A stretch of DNA of 64,000 bases from Microvelia longipes (GCA_018340805.1 JACMZG010001908.1:14316645-14380644), one strand, 5' to 3'; shown: positions 23,210 to 33,970, numbered from the stretch's first letter. Translations and numbers: made by a program. Notes: generated from the letters alone by a model not told the origin.

Positions 23210-24000
23210 ATTTTCAGAAAATGTACCTTAAATTATAAAGGAAAAGCATAGTCTTTTCCAGACTAGTTTATAATTTTAAATATTAAAATATATAATTATA
23301 AGTTATAAAATATTATTAAAACTTATAAGTTTATAATTCCCCTTGATTATTAACTGTAGTATAATACATTTAAAATATTAGACTGTTTCTAATTATCAAA
23401 ATATTAGAAAATCGCACAAATTCCAGTTTTCTTGCAGTAAGTAATTCCCTGTAGGTCGTGTGCAAAACATGAAGAGAACATTTTTTAAACCTGATAAAAT
23501 TTGCTATAAAACGAGTGTTATTCGTGAAAATCGGATAACTACAACTAAAACGATGTAATGTAATGGCCAAAAAAATGCACAAAAAGCCAATATTTTTTTC
23601 AAAGAAAATTCGCCGACAATGCCTAAATTACCGATTTTTTGGTGTTTTTGAAAGAGCTATATCTTTGGTTGTAGTAATCCAATTTTGAAGATTAAACACT
23701 CGCTATACAAAAAAATTATCACCTTTAAAAAATGTTCTTTTCAAGTTTTGCACACGACCCACAAGGAACCACTTATTTCAAGGAAACTGAAATTTGTGAG
23801 ATTTTATAAAATTTTTGAGCATGCGCAATCATATGATGGGGTTGTCTGCCTATCTACTCTGGATAGGCAAGACAGTGTTTTTTATTCATAATATTTTATG
23901 AGGTATTTTTCTAAATACAAATTTAACCGATTTTTCAGAAAAAAATTGGTTTGAAGTTGTAAAAAATGAGTCACATTTTTCAGGTTCGGCTCTTGGACTA
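23210..24000. mobile_element. Palindromic element (family P), full length
   Basis: The left arm (about 23215-23640) and right arm (about 23660-24000) are imperfect inverted copies. Shared blocks include GAGAACATTTTTTAAACC, GTGCAAAACATGAAG and TTCCAGTTTTCTTGCA with their complements. Related arms occur at 3470-3800, 25255-25500 and 44760-45360. Confidence 0.65.
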
Positions 24001-24437
24001 ATATAGATAGATCTGGTTTGACACAAAGCAAAAATATACAACTGTGGTCTCTATAAAGTTTATAATACCCCTTGATTATTAACAGTAGTATAATAAATAT
24101 ACAAATACTTACTTCTATATGCTAAATTATAATGACGACATACTTTATTTATTTTAGTAAATTTCTTACTTCAATACTGCATTGCATTGTAGACAGTCAT
24201 ATAAAGCTCAGTTTATGCTAATATACAAAATTATTTAGCGCATTTCTTTTGAAAATCTATGAAAATTGACAGACAGGTATAAATGCAACTGTTGCAACTA
24301 TGAAGCATAAACTTGAGCAAGAAGTGGATGGGTGCTCAAGTAATTTGAGTACTCGGATCGACTCCAGACTGGTTTTATTTTGCTCAGGGCCCGACATCCT
24401 AATTGACATTTGATGTTTTCCTTTGGTATTTTGAAGA

Positions 24438-24690
24438 TTTGGATCTTCCGGTAGTGACCGCGTGAATAAAGATAAAAAATCCGACGTATCGCTTCCACTG
24501 TGGGAGGCACCTTCAAGGACGTAGGACATCATAAATAAAAACACAACGCTGTACAAAACTGTACTGATTTTTTTTTATCCATGATGTCCATCATGGATAA
24601 AAAAAAACTGTCGTTTCGCTCCCACAGTGGAAGCGAAACGACGGATTGTTATCTATATTAACGCGGTCACCACCGGAATACCTAAATATT
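24438..24690. repeat. Inverted repeat with central hairpin
   Basis: Left GATCTTCCGGTAGTGACCGC and CGCTTCCACTGTGGGAG pair with the right CTCCCACAGTGGAAGCG and GCGGTCACCACCGGAA. A second perfect palindrome (TTATCCATGATG/CATCATGGATAA) sits at the centre. The outer left flank (24180-24400) also matches 16009-16450. Confidence 0.65.
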
Positions 24691-24714
24691 TAAGAAAATT
24701 GTCTCTTTTTTCCT

Positions 24715-25000
24715 TCACGCATATAATTATACCAATCAAGCGAGCAAAGCGAGCTCATTTTAATATACCTATTTTCATATTTTAGCATTTTACAAGCGAA
24801 ACGAGCCCTTTTGCATGTTTTAGCATGTATATTTATAACAATCTAGCGAGCAAAACGAACATCTTTGCATGTTTTAGCATAGATATATTTTTAGCATGCT
24901 AGCGAGGGAAGCGAGCCTCTTTTATGTACCTAATTTTTATGTTAGTATCTGCCAATGAAGCGAGCCTTTTTGTACTTTTATATTTATAGCAATCCGGCGA
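24715..25000 (+). repeat. Four or five ~70-bp units built on GCGAGCGAAGCGAGC-like words
   Basis: Units contain AAGCGAGCAAAGCGAGC or close variants, followed by CTTTTGCATGTTTTAGCAT and an AT-rich spacer. It is similar in design to the array at 11900 but with different spacers. Confidence 0.65.
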
Positions 25001-25254
25001 TTTCATTAATAAATTTTATTTGATGTATTATTTTAACGTGAGTTCCCGATGCAACGCATTACTAGTTTAAATAATTAAAACAGGATGCAGTATCATGCGG
25101 GCTACCCTGACCTTGCCTGGTATTAGTATGACCTAGGTTTTTATACTAATAAGTAAGTTAAGTGTATTTGAACTGATAGTCCTGGAACTGATAACCCAGG
25201 AACCAAACCTGAAATAACGTGACTTATTTTTTAGTGCTTTCAACCAGTTTTTTT

Positions 25255-25500
25255 AAACATACAATAAATTATGAGAACAAAAATAGACGGCCTATCTAGA
25301 GTGAGTTGTGAACGCTACAAATTTTAGAAAATCTCAATTTTAGGTTTCTTAATACAAGTGTTCCATGTTAATCGTGAAAAAATTTCAAAGGGGCATTTTT
25401 AATGCTTATACAATACCTAATAAATAAAGGTATTCGTCAAATTAGGATAACTACAACCAAAACCAAAGCATTTGCCAAATGACTTTTTACATTATACTAG
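25255..25500 (+). repeat. Diverged single arm of palindromic family P
   Basis: Weaker match: GACGGCCTATCTAGAGTGAG, ATACAAGTGTTCCATG and GGATAACTACAACCAAAACC. The tandem array at 25490 follows directly. Confidence 0.5.
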
Positions 25501-26230
25501 ACTTCTTCAAAATTAGCAAACTTTGTCTAAACTTCTTTAAAATTGGCAAAGTGTGTCTAGACATTTTTAAAAGTAATAAAATTTCTGTACACAGAATACT
25601 TTACAAACGGTAAAAATTGTCTAAACTTCTCAGAAAGTAACAAAATTTATTTAGAATAGTTTAAAATAGTCAATAAGAAATTGACTAGACATCTCTGAAT
25701 GTAACGAAGTTGGTTTAGACATCACTAAAATTAGCCACGTTTTGTCTAGACTTCTCTTATATGTAACGAAGTTGGTCTAGACTTCTCTAAAATTAGCAAT
25801 GTTTGTCCTGACTTCTCTTAATGTAACGAAGTTGGTCTAAACTTCTCTAAAATTAGCAATGTTTGTCCTGACTTCTCCTAATGAAACGAAGTTGGTCTAG
25901 ACTTCTCTAAAATTAGCAATGTTTGTCCTGACTTCTCTTAATGTAACGAAGTTGGTCTAGACTTCTCTAAAATTAGCAATGTTTGTCCTGACTTCTCCTA
26001 ATGAAACGAAGTTGGTCTAGACTTCTCTAAAATTAGCAATGTTTGTCCTGACTTCTCCTAATAAATCGAAGTTGGTCTGGTCTAGACTTCTCTAAAATTA
26101 GCAACGTTTGTCCGAACTTCTCTTAATGTAACGAAGTTTGTTTAGACTTCTTCGAAAATAAGCTTGTCAAGACTTCTCTAAAAGTAACAAAACTTGACTA
26201 GATTTTTTGAATGTTTTGAAGAAGAAACAT
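25490..26230 (+). repeat. 60-bp tandem array
   Basis: The best units (25740-26110) are 60 bp: GTTTGTCCTGACTTCTCTTA, ATGTAACGAAGTTGGTCTAG, ACTTCTCTAAAATTAGCAAT. Edges are diverged, as expected of an array homogenised from the centre. Confidence 0.85.
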
Positions 26231-26816
26231 TGCCAAAATATTATTTAATAATAACGAACAATATGTTAAGACCTTTAAACTACATTGACATTCTGTCATA
26301 TAAACTTTTCATTTAAATTAAGCTATTCACTACTTCTTTAATTTAAATAGTTCGTGATAAAGATGAGTTACAGTTCGTGAGAAGTCATATCATCCTCAGG
26401 GCATTCACTCTTCTCTCAAATCGTGATTTGTCTCCCAGAATAACTAAGTCAATTTATACCATACATACTATATACGTGTCAGTCAATTGACATATTTCAC
26501 ATTATATATTACATAATTTAAAGTAATACTAAATAATTTACCAATTTATCTAAATAAGCTCACAAGATTTGTATTGAAAATATTCAATTAATACAAGCAG
26601 CACAGTATGTAACTAACCTTCCTTATCTCATTTGTCAAAATATGATAAAAACGGGCCGTTATGTGAACCACAGTACATTAAGATTAAATACCTCAAAACT
26701 ATGCAAGCAACAGAGGTAGTTGAAGTATTCTTGGACTGTGTCCTCAGTCTAAGAATACTTCAAACTATATTATTTTTGGAGTAAAATATTTAAAGCGAAT
26801 TTTCTTTGAAAAAAAA

Positions 26817-26870
<54 letters not shown>

Positions 26871-26876
<6 letters not shown>

Positions 26877-28148
26877 GTAGGGGAAAAAGAGCGTTCTGGG
26901 ACCGCCACCTCCTCACTCATAACCTTCCACCTATAACCTTCCTTATAACCTCCCTTATCAACTATAACCTACCTTTATCCACTTTATACCTACCTTATAA
27001 CCTCCCTTATCAACCTATACCTTCCACCTTAACCTTCCTTATAACCTCCCTTATCACCTATAACCTCCCTTATCAACTTATAACCTACCTTATCCGCTTA
27101 TAACCTTCCTTATAACCTCCATTATCAACCTATAACCTTCCACCTGTAACCATCTATAACCTACCTTATCCACTTATAACCTTCCTTATAACCTACCTTA
27201 TAACCTCCTTATCAACCTATAACCTTCACCTATAACCTACCTTATAACCTTTCCATCTGTAATCATCTAACCTACCCTATCCACTTATAACCTTCCTTAT
27301 AACCTCCCTTATCTATTAGCTCTGACTCCCCCCCCTTTATTACTTTCCTAATCATGTCCCTTATCAACGTATGACCCCGCAACCTCGCTTATCTATTAGC
27401 TCTGACCACCCTAACCAGCGCAATCCCTTTATGAGATATTACTTATTTCTAACAGGTTGTGACGTGTAATTAATAGCTTAATAAAAAATAAGGGTTCTGA
27501 TAAGGACCATCCTCAATATGAGAACATGCGAGTGTGTCTCTCTTAGTTTAAAGCCTTCCCACCACGTCAAGGTGGAGACACATCAGGAAGGTGTACAGTG
27601 CCCCATCCTCGCACTGTACTATGGCGATCATCCTCTTTAAAAATATCGCCTCAATATTTTTTTTTTTGTATTTTTATATTTTTAATTTTTTTTGTATTTT
27701 TTTTTGTATTTTTTTAATTTTTTTTTTTATTTTTTATATTTTTATTTTTTTGTATTTTATATATTTTTTAACGTATTTACACAAACACTTACGTCTCTTT
27801 AGCGCCATATAGGTTTACGGGACGCTTGCCACGCCAGTGACCTTAAAGATGGAATATTGCGGTTTACGGGACGCTATGCCACGCCAGGGACCTCTCTGTG
27901 GGTTTACGGGTGGCTATGCCACGCCAGGGACCCAATTATGGCACTCTTCGCCATACTAGAGAGTTCCATCTCGTATTTGCGGCAGCTGTTGAGACGTGAG
28001 TGTAAGTGTAACATATGATTAAACTCTAAGAATAAACGCGAAAATAAATTCCCACAAATGAAACTCACGTAGCTACACATGAAACCGGTAGTAAATTTAT
28101 GGTCAAACCGAGTACAGGTCCGTTTACAAGCTATTAGTACAAACTCCT
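26871..28148 (+). repeat. Left inverted arm of the 4-kb element
   Basis: It is the reverse complement of 29596-30890. From the outside: GGGACCGCCACCTCCTC, a ~400-bp tract built from ATAACCTTCCTTATAACC-like units, a unique stretch, a T-rich block at 27655-27775, three repeats around GGTTTACGGG and CCACGCCAGGGACC, and finally a segment that is an inverted copy of the 3' end of the open reading frame. Confidence 0.85.
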
Positions 28149-29100
28149 TAGCGGCTCAAATAGGCTCCACACCGGCACTAAATGGCTCATATAGGCTCCA
28201 CACCGGCTCTAGATGGCTCTAAATGGCTCATATTGGCTCCAACATGGCTATAGGCTCCAAATGGCTCATACTCGGCTCTAAATGTCTCATATAGGCTCCT
28301 CACCGGCTCTATATGGCTCATATTGGCTCCACTCCGGCTCTAAATGACTCCACTCCGGCTCCAAATGGCTCATATAGGCTCCAACTCGGCTCCAAATCGG
28401 CTCATATAGGCTCCACCGGCTCCAAATTGGCTCATATAGGCTCTGCGATAGCTCATATAGGCTCCACACCGGCTCTAAATGGCTCATATTGGCTCCACTC
28501 CGGCTCTAAATGGCTCATATAGGCTCCAACTCGGCTCCAAATCGGCTCATATAGGCTCTGCGATAGCTCATATAGGCTCCACACCGGCTCTAAATGGCTC
28601 ATATTGGCTCCACTCCGGCTCTAAATGGCTCCACTCCGGCTCCAAATGGCTCATATAGGCTCTAACTCGGCTCCAAATCGGCTCATATAGGCTCCACACC
28701 GGCTCTATATGGCTCATATTGGCTCCACTCCGGCTCTAAATGGCTCCACTCCGGCTCCAAATGGCTCCACCGGCTCCAAATGGCTCATATTGGCTCCACT
28801 TCGGCTCTAAGCGGCTCTAAATGGCTCATATAGGCTCCAACTTGGCTCTAAATGACTCATATAGGCTCCACACCGACTCTAAATGGCTCATATTGGCTCC
28901 ACTCTGGCTCTAAATGGCTCATATAGGCTCCAACACAGCTCTTAATGGCTCATATAGGCCTAAAGCGGCTCTAATGGTTCATATAGGCTCCTACTCGGCT
29001 CATATAGGCTCAAATTAGGCTCCTACTCGGCTCTAAACGGCTCATATAGGCTCCAAAGCGGCTCAAATTGGCTCATATAGGCTCCTACTCGACTCCAACT
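28149..29100 (+). repeat. GGCTC-rich tandem array inside the 4-kb element
   Basis: About 950 bp of short units with the repeated words GGCTCATATAGGCTCCA and CGGCTCTAAATGGCTC, in ~15-bp submotifs and ~31-bp higher units with larger duplications. Frames on both strands are open by chance of the repeat period. It lies directly upstream of the open reading frame, where a promoter or 5' untranslated region would be. Confidence 0.85.
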
Positions 29101-29168
29101 AGATGATTATATAAGTTTATGATTTAAGGGGATATGATCAGTTGTATCTCGGCTTCCGTGCTGTCAAG

Positions 29169-29672
29169 ATGCCTTCTACCGCTATTATAGGGTTTGTAGA
29201 TAATGAGGTGCAAGTCATTGTTAAAGAGCTCGCATGTTTGGACCTGGAGACGAAATCGTCTTCGAGCTGGTTATTTTACCACCTGCAAATTACATTCAAT
29301 TCTAAATCAATAAAAACAAATTCTTGGCTTACATTAAATTTTCACGGAATAAACTGGGATGACGGTGATGTTGAATACGAGCGATTGTATTTAGTGTTTA
29401 AACTTTTATCTAATCGGTACACACACTTTGTCGTTAAAGGTAAAGTACGTTTATTGAAAAAATACTTGCCAAATAATTGCGTCATTATAGATTTACTTGC
29501 GATAGAATGTCCCAAAATTAGTTCATTGAGTTATAGCTGGAGGCCCTGCCTCCTTCATGAGAATAATAAAAAATTTGCTTGCGCTCAGGCTCGAGTATGG
29601 AGTTTGTATAAATGGCTCGTAAACGGACCTGCACTCGGTTTGACCATAAATTTACTACCGTTTCATGTGTAG
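29169..29672 (+). CDS. 167-residue uncharacterised protein of the 4-kb element
   Basis: Open from ATG at 29169 (MPSTAIIGFVD) to TAG at 29672. Readable landmarks: V-K-E-L (18-21), H59-G-I-N-W-D-D-G-D (59-67), V-V-K-G (88-91), D108, C114-P, C127-x2-H130, C138-A and a final L-Y-K-W-L helix-like end (146-150). C114, C127, H130 and C138 could bind zinc. The E/H/D spacing could suit an RNase H-fold exonuclease, but that is speculation. From memory, unnamed arthropod proteins carry the same run of landmarks (KEL, HGIxWxDG, KG, CP, CxxH, CA); this could not be checked. No signal peptide, membrane segment or intron is seen. The last ~25 codons fall inside the right inverted arm, so the left arm holds an antisense copy of the C-terminus. 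The frame looks intact. Confidence 0.65.
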   Translation: MPSTAIIGFVDNEVQVIVKELACLDLETKSSSSWLFYHLQITFNSKSIKTNSWLTLNFHGINWDDGDVEYERLYLVFKLLSNRYTHFVVKGKVRLLKKYLPNNCVIIDLLAIECPKISSLSYSWRPCLLHENNKKFACAQARVWSLYKWLVNGPALGLTINLLPFHV

Positions 29673-30890
29673 CCACGTGAGTTTTATTTGTGGGATTTAT
29701 TTTCGAGTTTATTCTTAGAGTTTAATCATATGTTAAACTTACACTTATGTCTCAACAGCTGCCGCAAATACGAGATGGAACTCTTTAGTATGGCGAAGAG
29801 TGCCATAATTGGGTCCCTGGCGTGCATAGCCACCCGTAAACCACAGAGAGGTCCCTGGCGTGGCATAGCGTCCCGTAAACCGCAATATTCCATCTTTTAA
29901 GGTCACTGGCGTGGCATAGCGTCCCGTAAACCTATATGGCGCTAAAGAGATGTAAGTGTTTGTGTAAATACGTTAAAAAAATATATAAAAATACAAAAAA
30001 AAAAAAAAATACAAAAAAAAAAAAAAAAATAAAAAAAAAAAAAAAAAAATATAGAGGCGATATTTTTAAAGAGGATGATCGCCATAGTACAGTGCGAGGA
30101 TGGGGCACTGTACACCTTCCCGATGTGTCTCCACCTTGACGTGGTGGGAAGGCTTTAAACTAAGAGAGACACACTCGCATGTTCTCATATTGAGGATGGT
30201 CCTTATCAGAACCCTTATTTTTTATTAAGCTATTAATTACACGTCACAACCTGTTAGAAATAAGTAATATCTCATAAAGGGATTGCGCTGGTTAGGGGTG
30301 GTCAGAGCTAATAGATAAGCGAGGTTATGCGGGGTCATACGTTGATAAGGGACATGATTAGGAAAGTAATAAAGGGGGGGGGAGTCAGAGCTAATAGATA
30401 AGGGAGGTTATAAGGAAGGTTATAAGTGGATAGGGTAGGTTATAGATGATTACAGATGGAAGGTTATAAGGTAGGTTATAGGTGGAAGGTTATAGGTGAT
30501 AAGGGAGGTTATAAGGTAGGTTATAAGGGATAGTAGGTTATAGATGGTTAATGGAAGTTATAGGTTGATAATGGAGGTTATAGGAAGGTAAGCGGATAAG
30601 GTAGGTTATAAGTTGATAAGGGAGGTTATAGGGATAAGGGAGGTTATAAGGAAGGTTATAGGTGGAAGGTTATAGGTTGATAAGGGAGGTTATAAGGAAG
30701 GTTATAGGTTGATAAGGGAGGTTATAAGGAAGGTTATAGGTTGATAAGGGAGGTTATAAGGTAGGTTATAAGTGGATAAGGTAGGTTATAGGTTGATAAG
30801 GGAGGTTATAAGGAAGGTTATAGGTGGAAGGTTATGAGTGAGGAGGTGGCGGTCCCAGAACGCTCTTTTTTCCCCTACTATATATATATA
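29596..30890 (-). repeat. Right inverted arm of the 4-kb element
   Basis: Reverse complement of the left arm. It includes the last ~25 codons of the open reading frame, the A-rich block at 29970-30050, and the GGTTATAAGGAAGG-type tandem tract up to 30840. The number of tandem units differs slightly between the arms. Confidence 0.85.
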
Positions 30891-31599
30891 AAGTTTTGCA
30901 AATCGTATTTTTATTATTAGGAATGAGCAAATATTCTTTTAAAAAACTTTGTACATACATCACACTCGGGGAGGACCAAATATTTAAAATAAACGATAAC
31001 TGAAGAACAAATGTTGATGAGGGTGTCGTTTTCGATGTTTTTGGTGCTCAAGAATGCTTGCGCATTCCAAAGGAAACACTTTCTGTTCGCGGAGCACCGC
31101 GGCAGATGTTTTTGTGAATTAATCTGCATTTTTACTGTGTATTAATTTCATTACTCATATCCTAATTTTTTGACATTTCTTAAAGACATGTTTAGGCACT
31201 AGTAATTACTTAACAAAAACACAATAATAACATATTTTATCCTTGTTGTTAGCATTGCGTTATAACAAGCATGGTTTTTCATTTTTTATTTTTTTTTTGT
31301 TATTTTATTAAAAAAAACAGAAAACAGGTAATGCCATCGTGCACTGGAACGTAAGGAAACTTTATCGGCTCACAGGAACACCAACAATAACAAGGCTAAA
31401 AATCAGATCAGTTGATCAGATTAAAAAACAAGATAAGGTTTATTACAATAAAACTTTTTAACAATGATAATGCTAAGCCCTAAATACTTCTGGGATCAAA
31501 GAGCTTCAACGTACATTTACCAGGCGTTGACTGGCAAATATTATTAGAGTCAAAATTACCTACTTGTGTTTGTTTATTGTAATTGAGTATTATTAATAG
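30891..31599. other. Intronic stretch between the 4-kb element and exon 5
   Basis: A GC-richer patch (30995-31110) has a short minus-strand frame (HLPRCSANRKCFLWNA...) but no compatible splice sites. Otherwise AT-rich. Confidence 0.4.
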
Positions 31600-31785
31600 T
31601 AGGACACAAAATAGAAAACCTTCTACATTTAGGTGTTGAACCACTTGATCTAACATGTCTATGAGGTCTAAGAAAGGTAGAGTAATGCCTGATAACATTA
31701 GTTGAAAGGAGCTTAACTTCTGTAGATCTATCATTTAAACTAAGTAATCAAATATCTAAAGGTTTTATGAAGGTGGAGTACTAAC
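31600..31785 (-). repeat. Two decayed units of the 36-residue coding repeat
   Basis: Reading on from exon 5 in the same minus-strand frame, the similarity to the 108-nt unit continues as a divergent unit containing two in-frame stops. It is followed by a second unit reading about RSTEVKLLSTNVIRHYSTF and LRPHRHVRSSGSTPK. The repeat array is therefore older and longer than the intact part of the exon, and its 3' units have lost coding capacity. Confidence 0.6.
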
Positions 31786-32345
31786 TAGTAAGACTAGGTG
31801 AACGGTTTTTGGCTGGTGTAGATCTAGGCGTCGATCTAAGAATAGAACCAGCTGATCTTATAACTGTAGGTCTAAAGTATGAAAAGGACTTACTAGTAAC
31901 ATTAGGTGAAGGGCTTCTGGCTGGTGTTGATCTAGGCGTCGATCTAAGAATAGAACCAGCTGATCTTATAACTGTAGGTTCTAAAGTATGAAAGGACTTA
32001 CTAGTAACATTAGGTGAAGGGCTTCTGGCTGGTGTTGATCTAGGCGTCGATCTAAGAATAGAACCAGCTGATCTATAAACTGTAGGTCTAAAGTATGAAA
32101 AGGACTTACTAGTAACATTAGGTGAAGGGCTTCTGGCTGTGTTGATCTAGGCGTCGATCTAAGAATAGAACCAGCTGATCTTATAACTGTAGGTCTAAAG
32201 TATGAAAAGGACTTACTAGTAACATTGGGTGAAGGGCTTCTGGCTGGTGTTGATCTAGGAGTCGATCTAGGAGTAGAACCAGCAGATCTAATTGCTGTTG
32301 GTCTAGAAAGTTCGCCTGATACTAACCATTCCTTCTCTTCAGCAA
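31786..32345 (-). CDS. Exon 5: Ser/Pro/Arg-rich linker with a tandem 36-residue repeat (frameshifted as given)
   Basis: After a TTATAG acceptor the frame reads AEEKEWLVSGELSRPTA, then a run including STPRSTPRSTPARSPSP. It then passes through 108-nt repeats, each encoding about 36 residues (RSPSPNVTSKSF..., ...FRPTVIRSAG..., ...ILRSTPRSTPA). Four further copies follow the founder unit. A candidate donor gttagt lies at 31780-31785. Both ends are phase 1, so the exon is symmetric: skipping keeps frame, and inclusion joins exon 4 to exon 6 in frame. One copy (starting 32135) lacks a G and is 107 bp, which breaks the frame; 560 nt would be 561 if that base were present. Another unit has offsetting +1 and -1 changes. 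The alternative to splicing is read-through to an in-frame TAG just downstream. The role is probably a flexible, phosphorylatable linker between Ig1 and Ig2 (inference). Confidence 0.7.
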
Positions 32346-32694
32346 CTATAACATATAATATTGTATTTAATATTTTTATTAGTCTCCATTGTCTAAATGT
32401 AATTTCTTTATCGAATTTTAAATGAATAAACCAAAAATATTATTGTATTTTGATTTATTTTTTGTTTATCGAATTCAAAAAAAGTTATACTTAGTTACAT
32501 TAAAAATTAAAATATTTGAATTACATATAGCAATGTTGTGCTGTTCCTAGCCTGGTATAGCTTGTGTAACCCAAGTCTTTTGTGCTTAATTCTTTTGGAT
32601 AGGTTTAAGAAAAGTTTAGAGGAACCCCCTACCCGATTTTTTTTAAATGACAGTATAGGTTGTTTTCTTTAAGCTGATGGAGGTAAATAGTGGT

Positions 32695-33230
32695 TTAGGT
32701 AGTGATAGTGATACTGGGGGAGTGGTATTTACTACCAGGCAAGTTGGCAACGTTGTTGGGCCCTTTTTGCCAGCTCCCTAAGATAGTGTTCTACTCCTTT
32801 TAATTTCAAGTGTAGGTATATTTCATCTAATCTAGACAGAAGAGCCGTGAATTTCTATGGTTCCATGCTTTTTTCAAGCAATCATACATATTTTCACTGA
32901 CTCTTATAGTCTAGTGAAAACTGGGAACAACACGTGCTCTCACTGTTAAACCAAACCTCCACACACTTTAAACAAGGCAGAAACAGTATAGTATTGTAAT
33001 GAATCTACAATGAAGGTCCTAAATTTTGCCTATACCCAGTTTCATTTAAGGTAAGGGATCTTTAACGTGTACCTGACAACGTACAACCTCGAGACCACCG
33101 GCTTTACGTTCCTTCTGAAGGACCTGGTACGCAGAATTTTTATCCCTCTCATAAAAATCCTAGAGGACCGTGCTGGGATTGAACCCATGACTAAAGGATA
33201 AAAGTCAAGTTATGCAATTAATAAGTATGG
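32695..33230 (-). mobile_element. SINE, same family as 58479-59051
   Basis: Collinear with the copy at 58479 over about 500 bp (shared blocks include GTGTTCTACTCCTTTTAATT and TTTTGCCTATACCCAGTTTC). The minus strand carries an exact polymerase III B-box match, GGTTCAATCCC, at 33175-33185. The 5' head beyond the B box is degraded, and no clear target duplication was found. Confidence 0.75.
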
Positions 33231-33893
33231 TTGTATCATTGCATTTAACTCATTCTGAGGGGTACAAACAAATAACAGTGACCATTCACAGCATCTCGGT
33301 GCAAAGTAACATTCTATAAATCTTTCGTTATTTGGAAAAAAAACCAAAAAGAATATCATATACTGTGATGTCAATGTAGAAGTTCCATACAATACTACTA
33401 TACAACATCAAGTAATAAATTATTTCCAACTACAAGACAATTTCAAACTGCAAACCAATTTAGCAAGGTCTAAACAAAAACATCTAATTATGGCTTGTTA
33501 AAACTCTATTCAATCTAATTTCCATCATGTTGTATTTCTTGTATTTTCTATATCTGGTGTGGTACTACACAGGCAGCTCAGAGTAAAACCGAACTAGTGT
33601 TAGTGCAAAATGATTCACTAGTTGTTTGGTCTTGGCCAATATTTAAAGATAATACCGTCTATTTAGTATTCTTCTATCGTTTTAGACTTCTTCATTTCAA
33701 TAACCACTCATTTGTCTTTATTTGATAAATGAATCACTTGACTCTCAGTGTTGTTTTTTATTTCGTTTAAAAGTAGAGTAACAAGTAATATTTTGTCAAA
33801 TAAGGGGCGTTTAATGACGATGATTCTAATTTTGAATGACATTTCCAAAGAAAAATTAAGTAATAAGATTAGACTCAGAGAGGAGGGACGGTG

Positions 33894-33894
<1 letters not shown>

Positions 33895-33968
<74 letters not shown>

Positions 33969-33970
33969 TA
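33895..33970. repeat. (TA)n tract
   Basis: Pure TA run of about 60 bp with a short TAATATATA tail. Confidence 0.95.

Larger units (their letters stand above)
26871..30890. mobile_element. ~4.0-kb long-arm inverted-repeat (foldback-type) element
   Basis: The outer ends are inverted copies of each other: TAGTAGGGGAAAAAGAGCG at the left and its complement at the right, both abutting (TA)n. The arms (about 26871-28148 and 29596-30890) match over about 1.28 kb with small indels. They contain, from outside in, an ATAACCTTCC-type tandem tract, a unique block, a poly(T)/poly(A) block and a repeat around GGTTTACGGGACGCT. Between the arms lie a GGCTC-rich array and one open reading frame. Such architecture fits a foldback-like DNA transposon with one gene. 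The superfamily cannot be assigned: no transposase motif is recognised and a target duplication cannot be read within the TA tract. It sits within the intron between exons 5 and 6 of the Ig gene. Confidence 0.85.

Noticed and set aside
26940..27320. Telomeric repeat
   Set aside because: Units contain AACC words but are irregular, differ from TTAGG, and lie inside a bounded inverted-repeat element.
28287..28522. Open frames on both strands in the GGCTC array
   Set aside because: They arise from the repeat period; both strands are open at once and the peptides are simple repeats.
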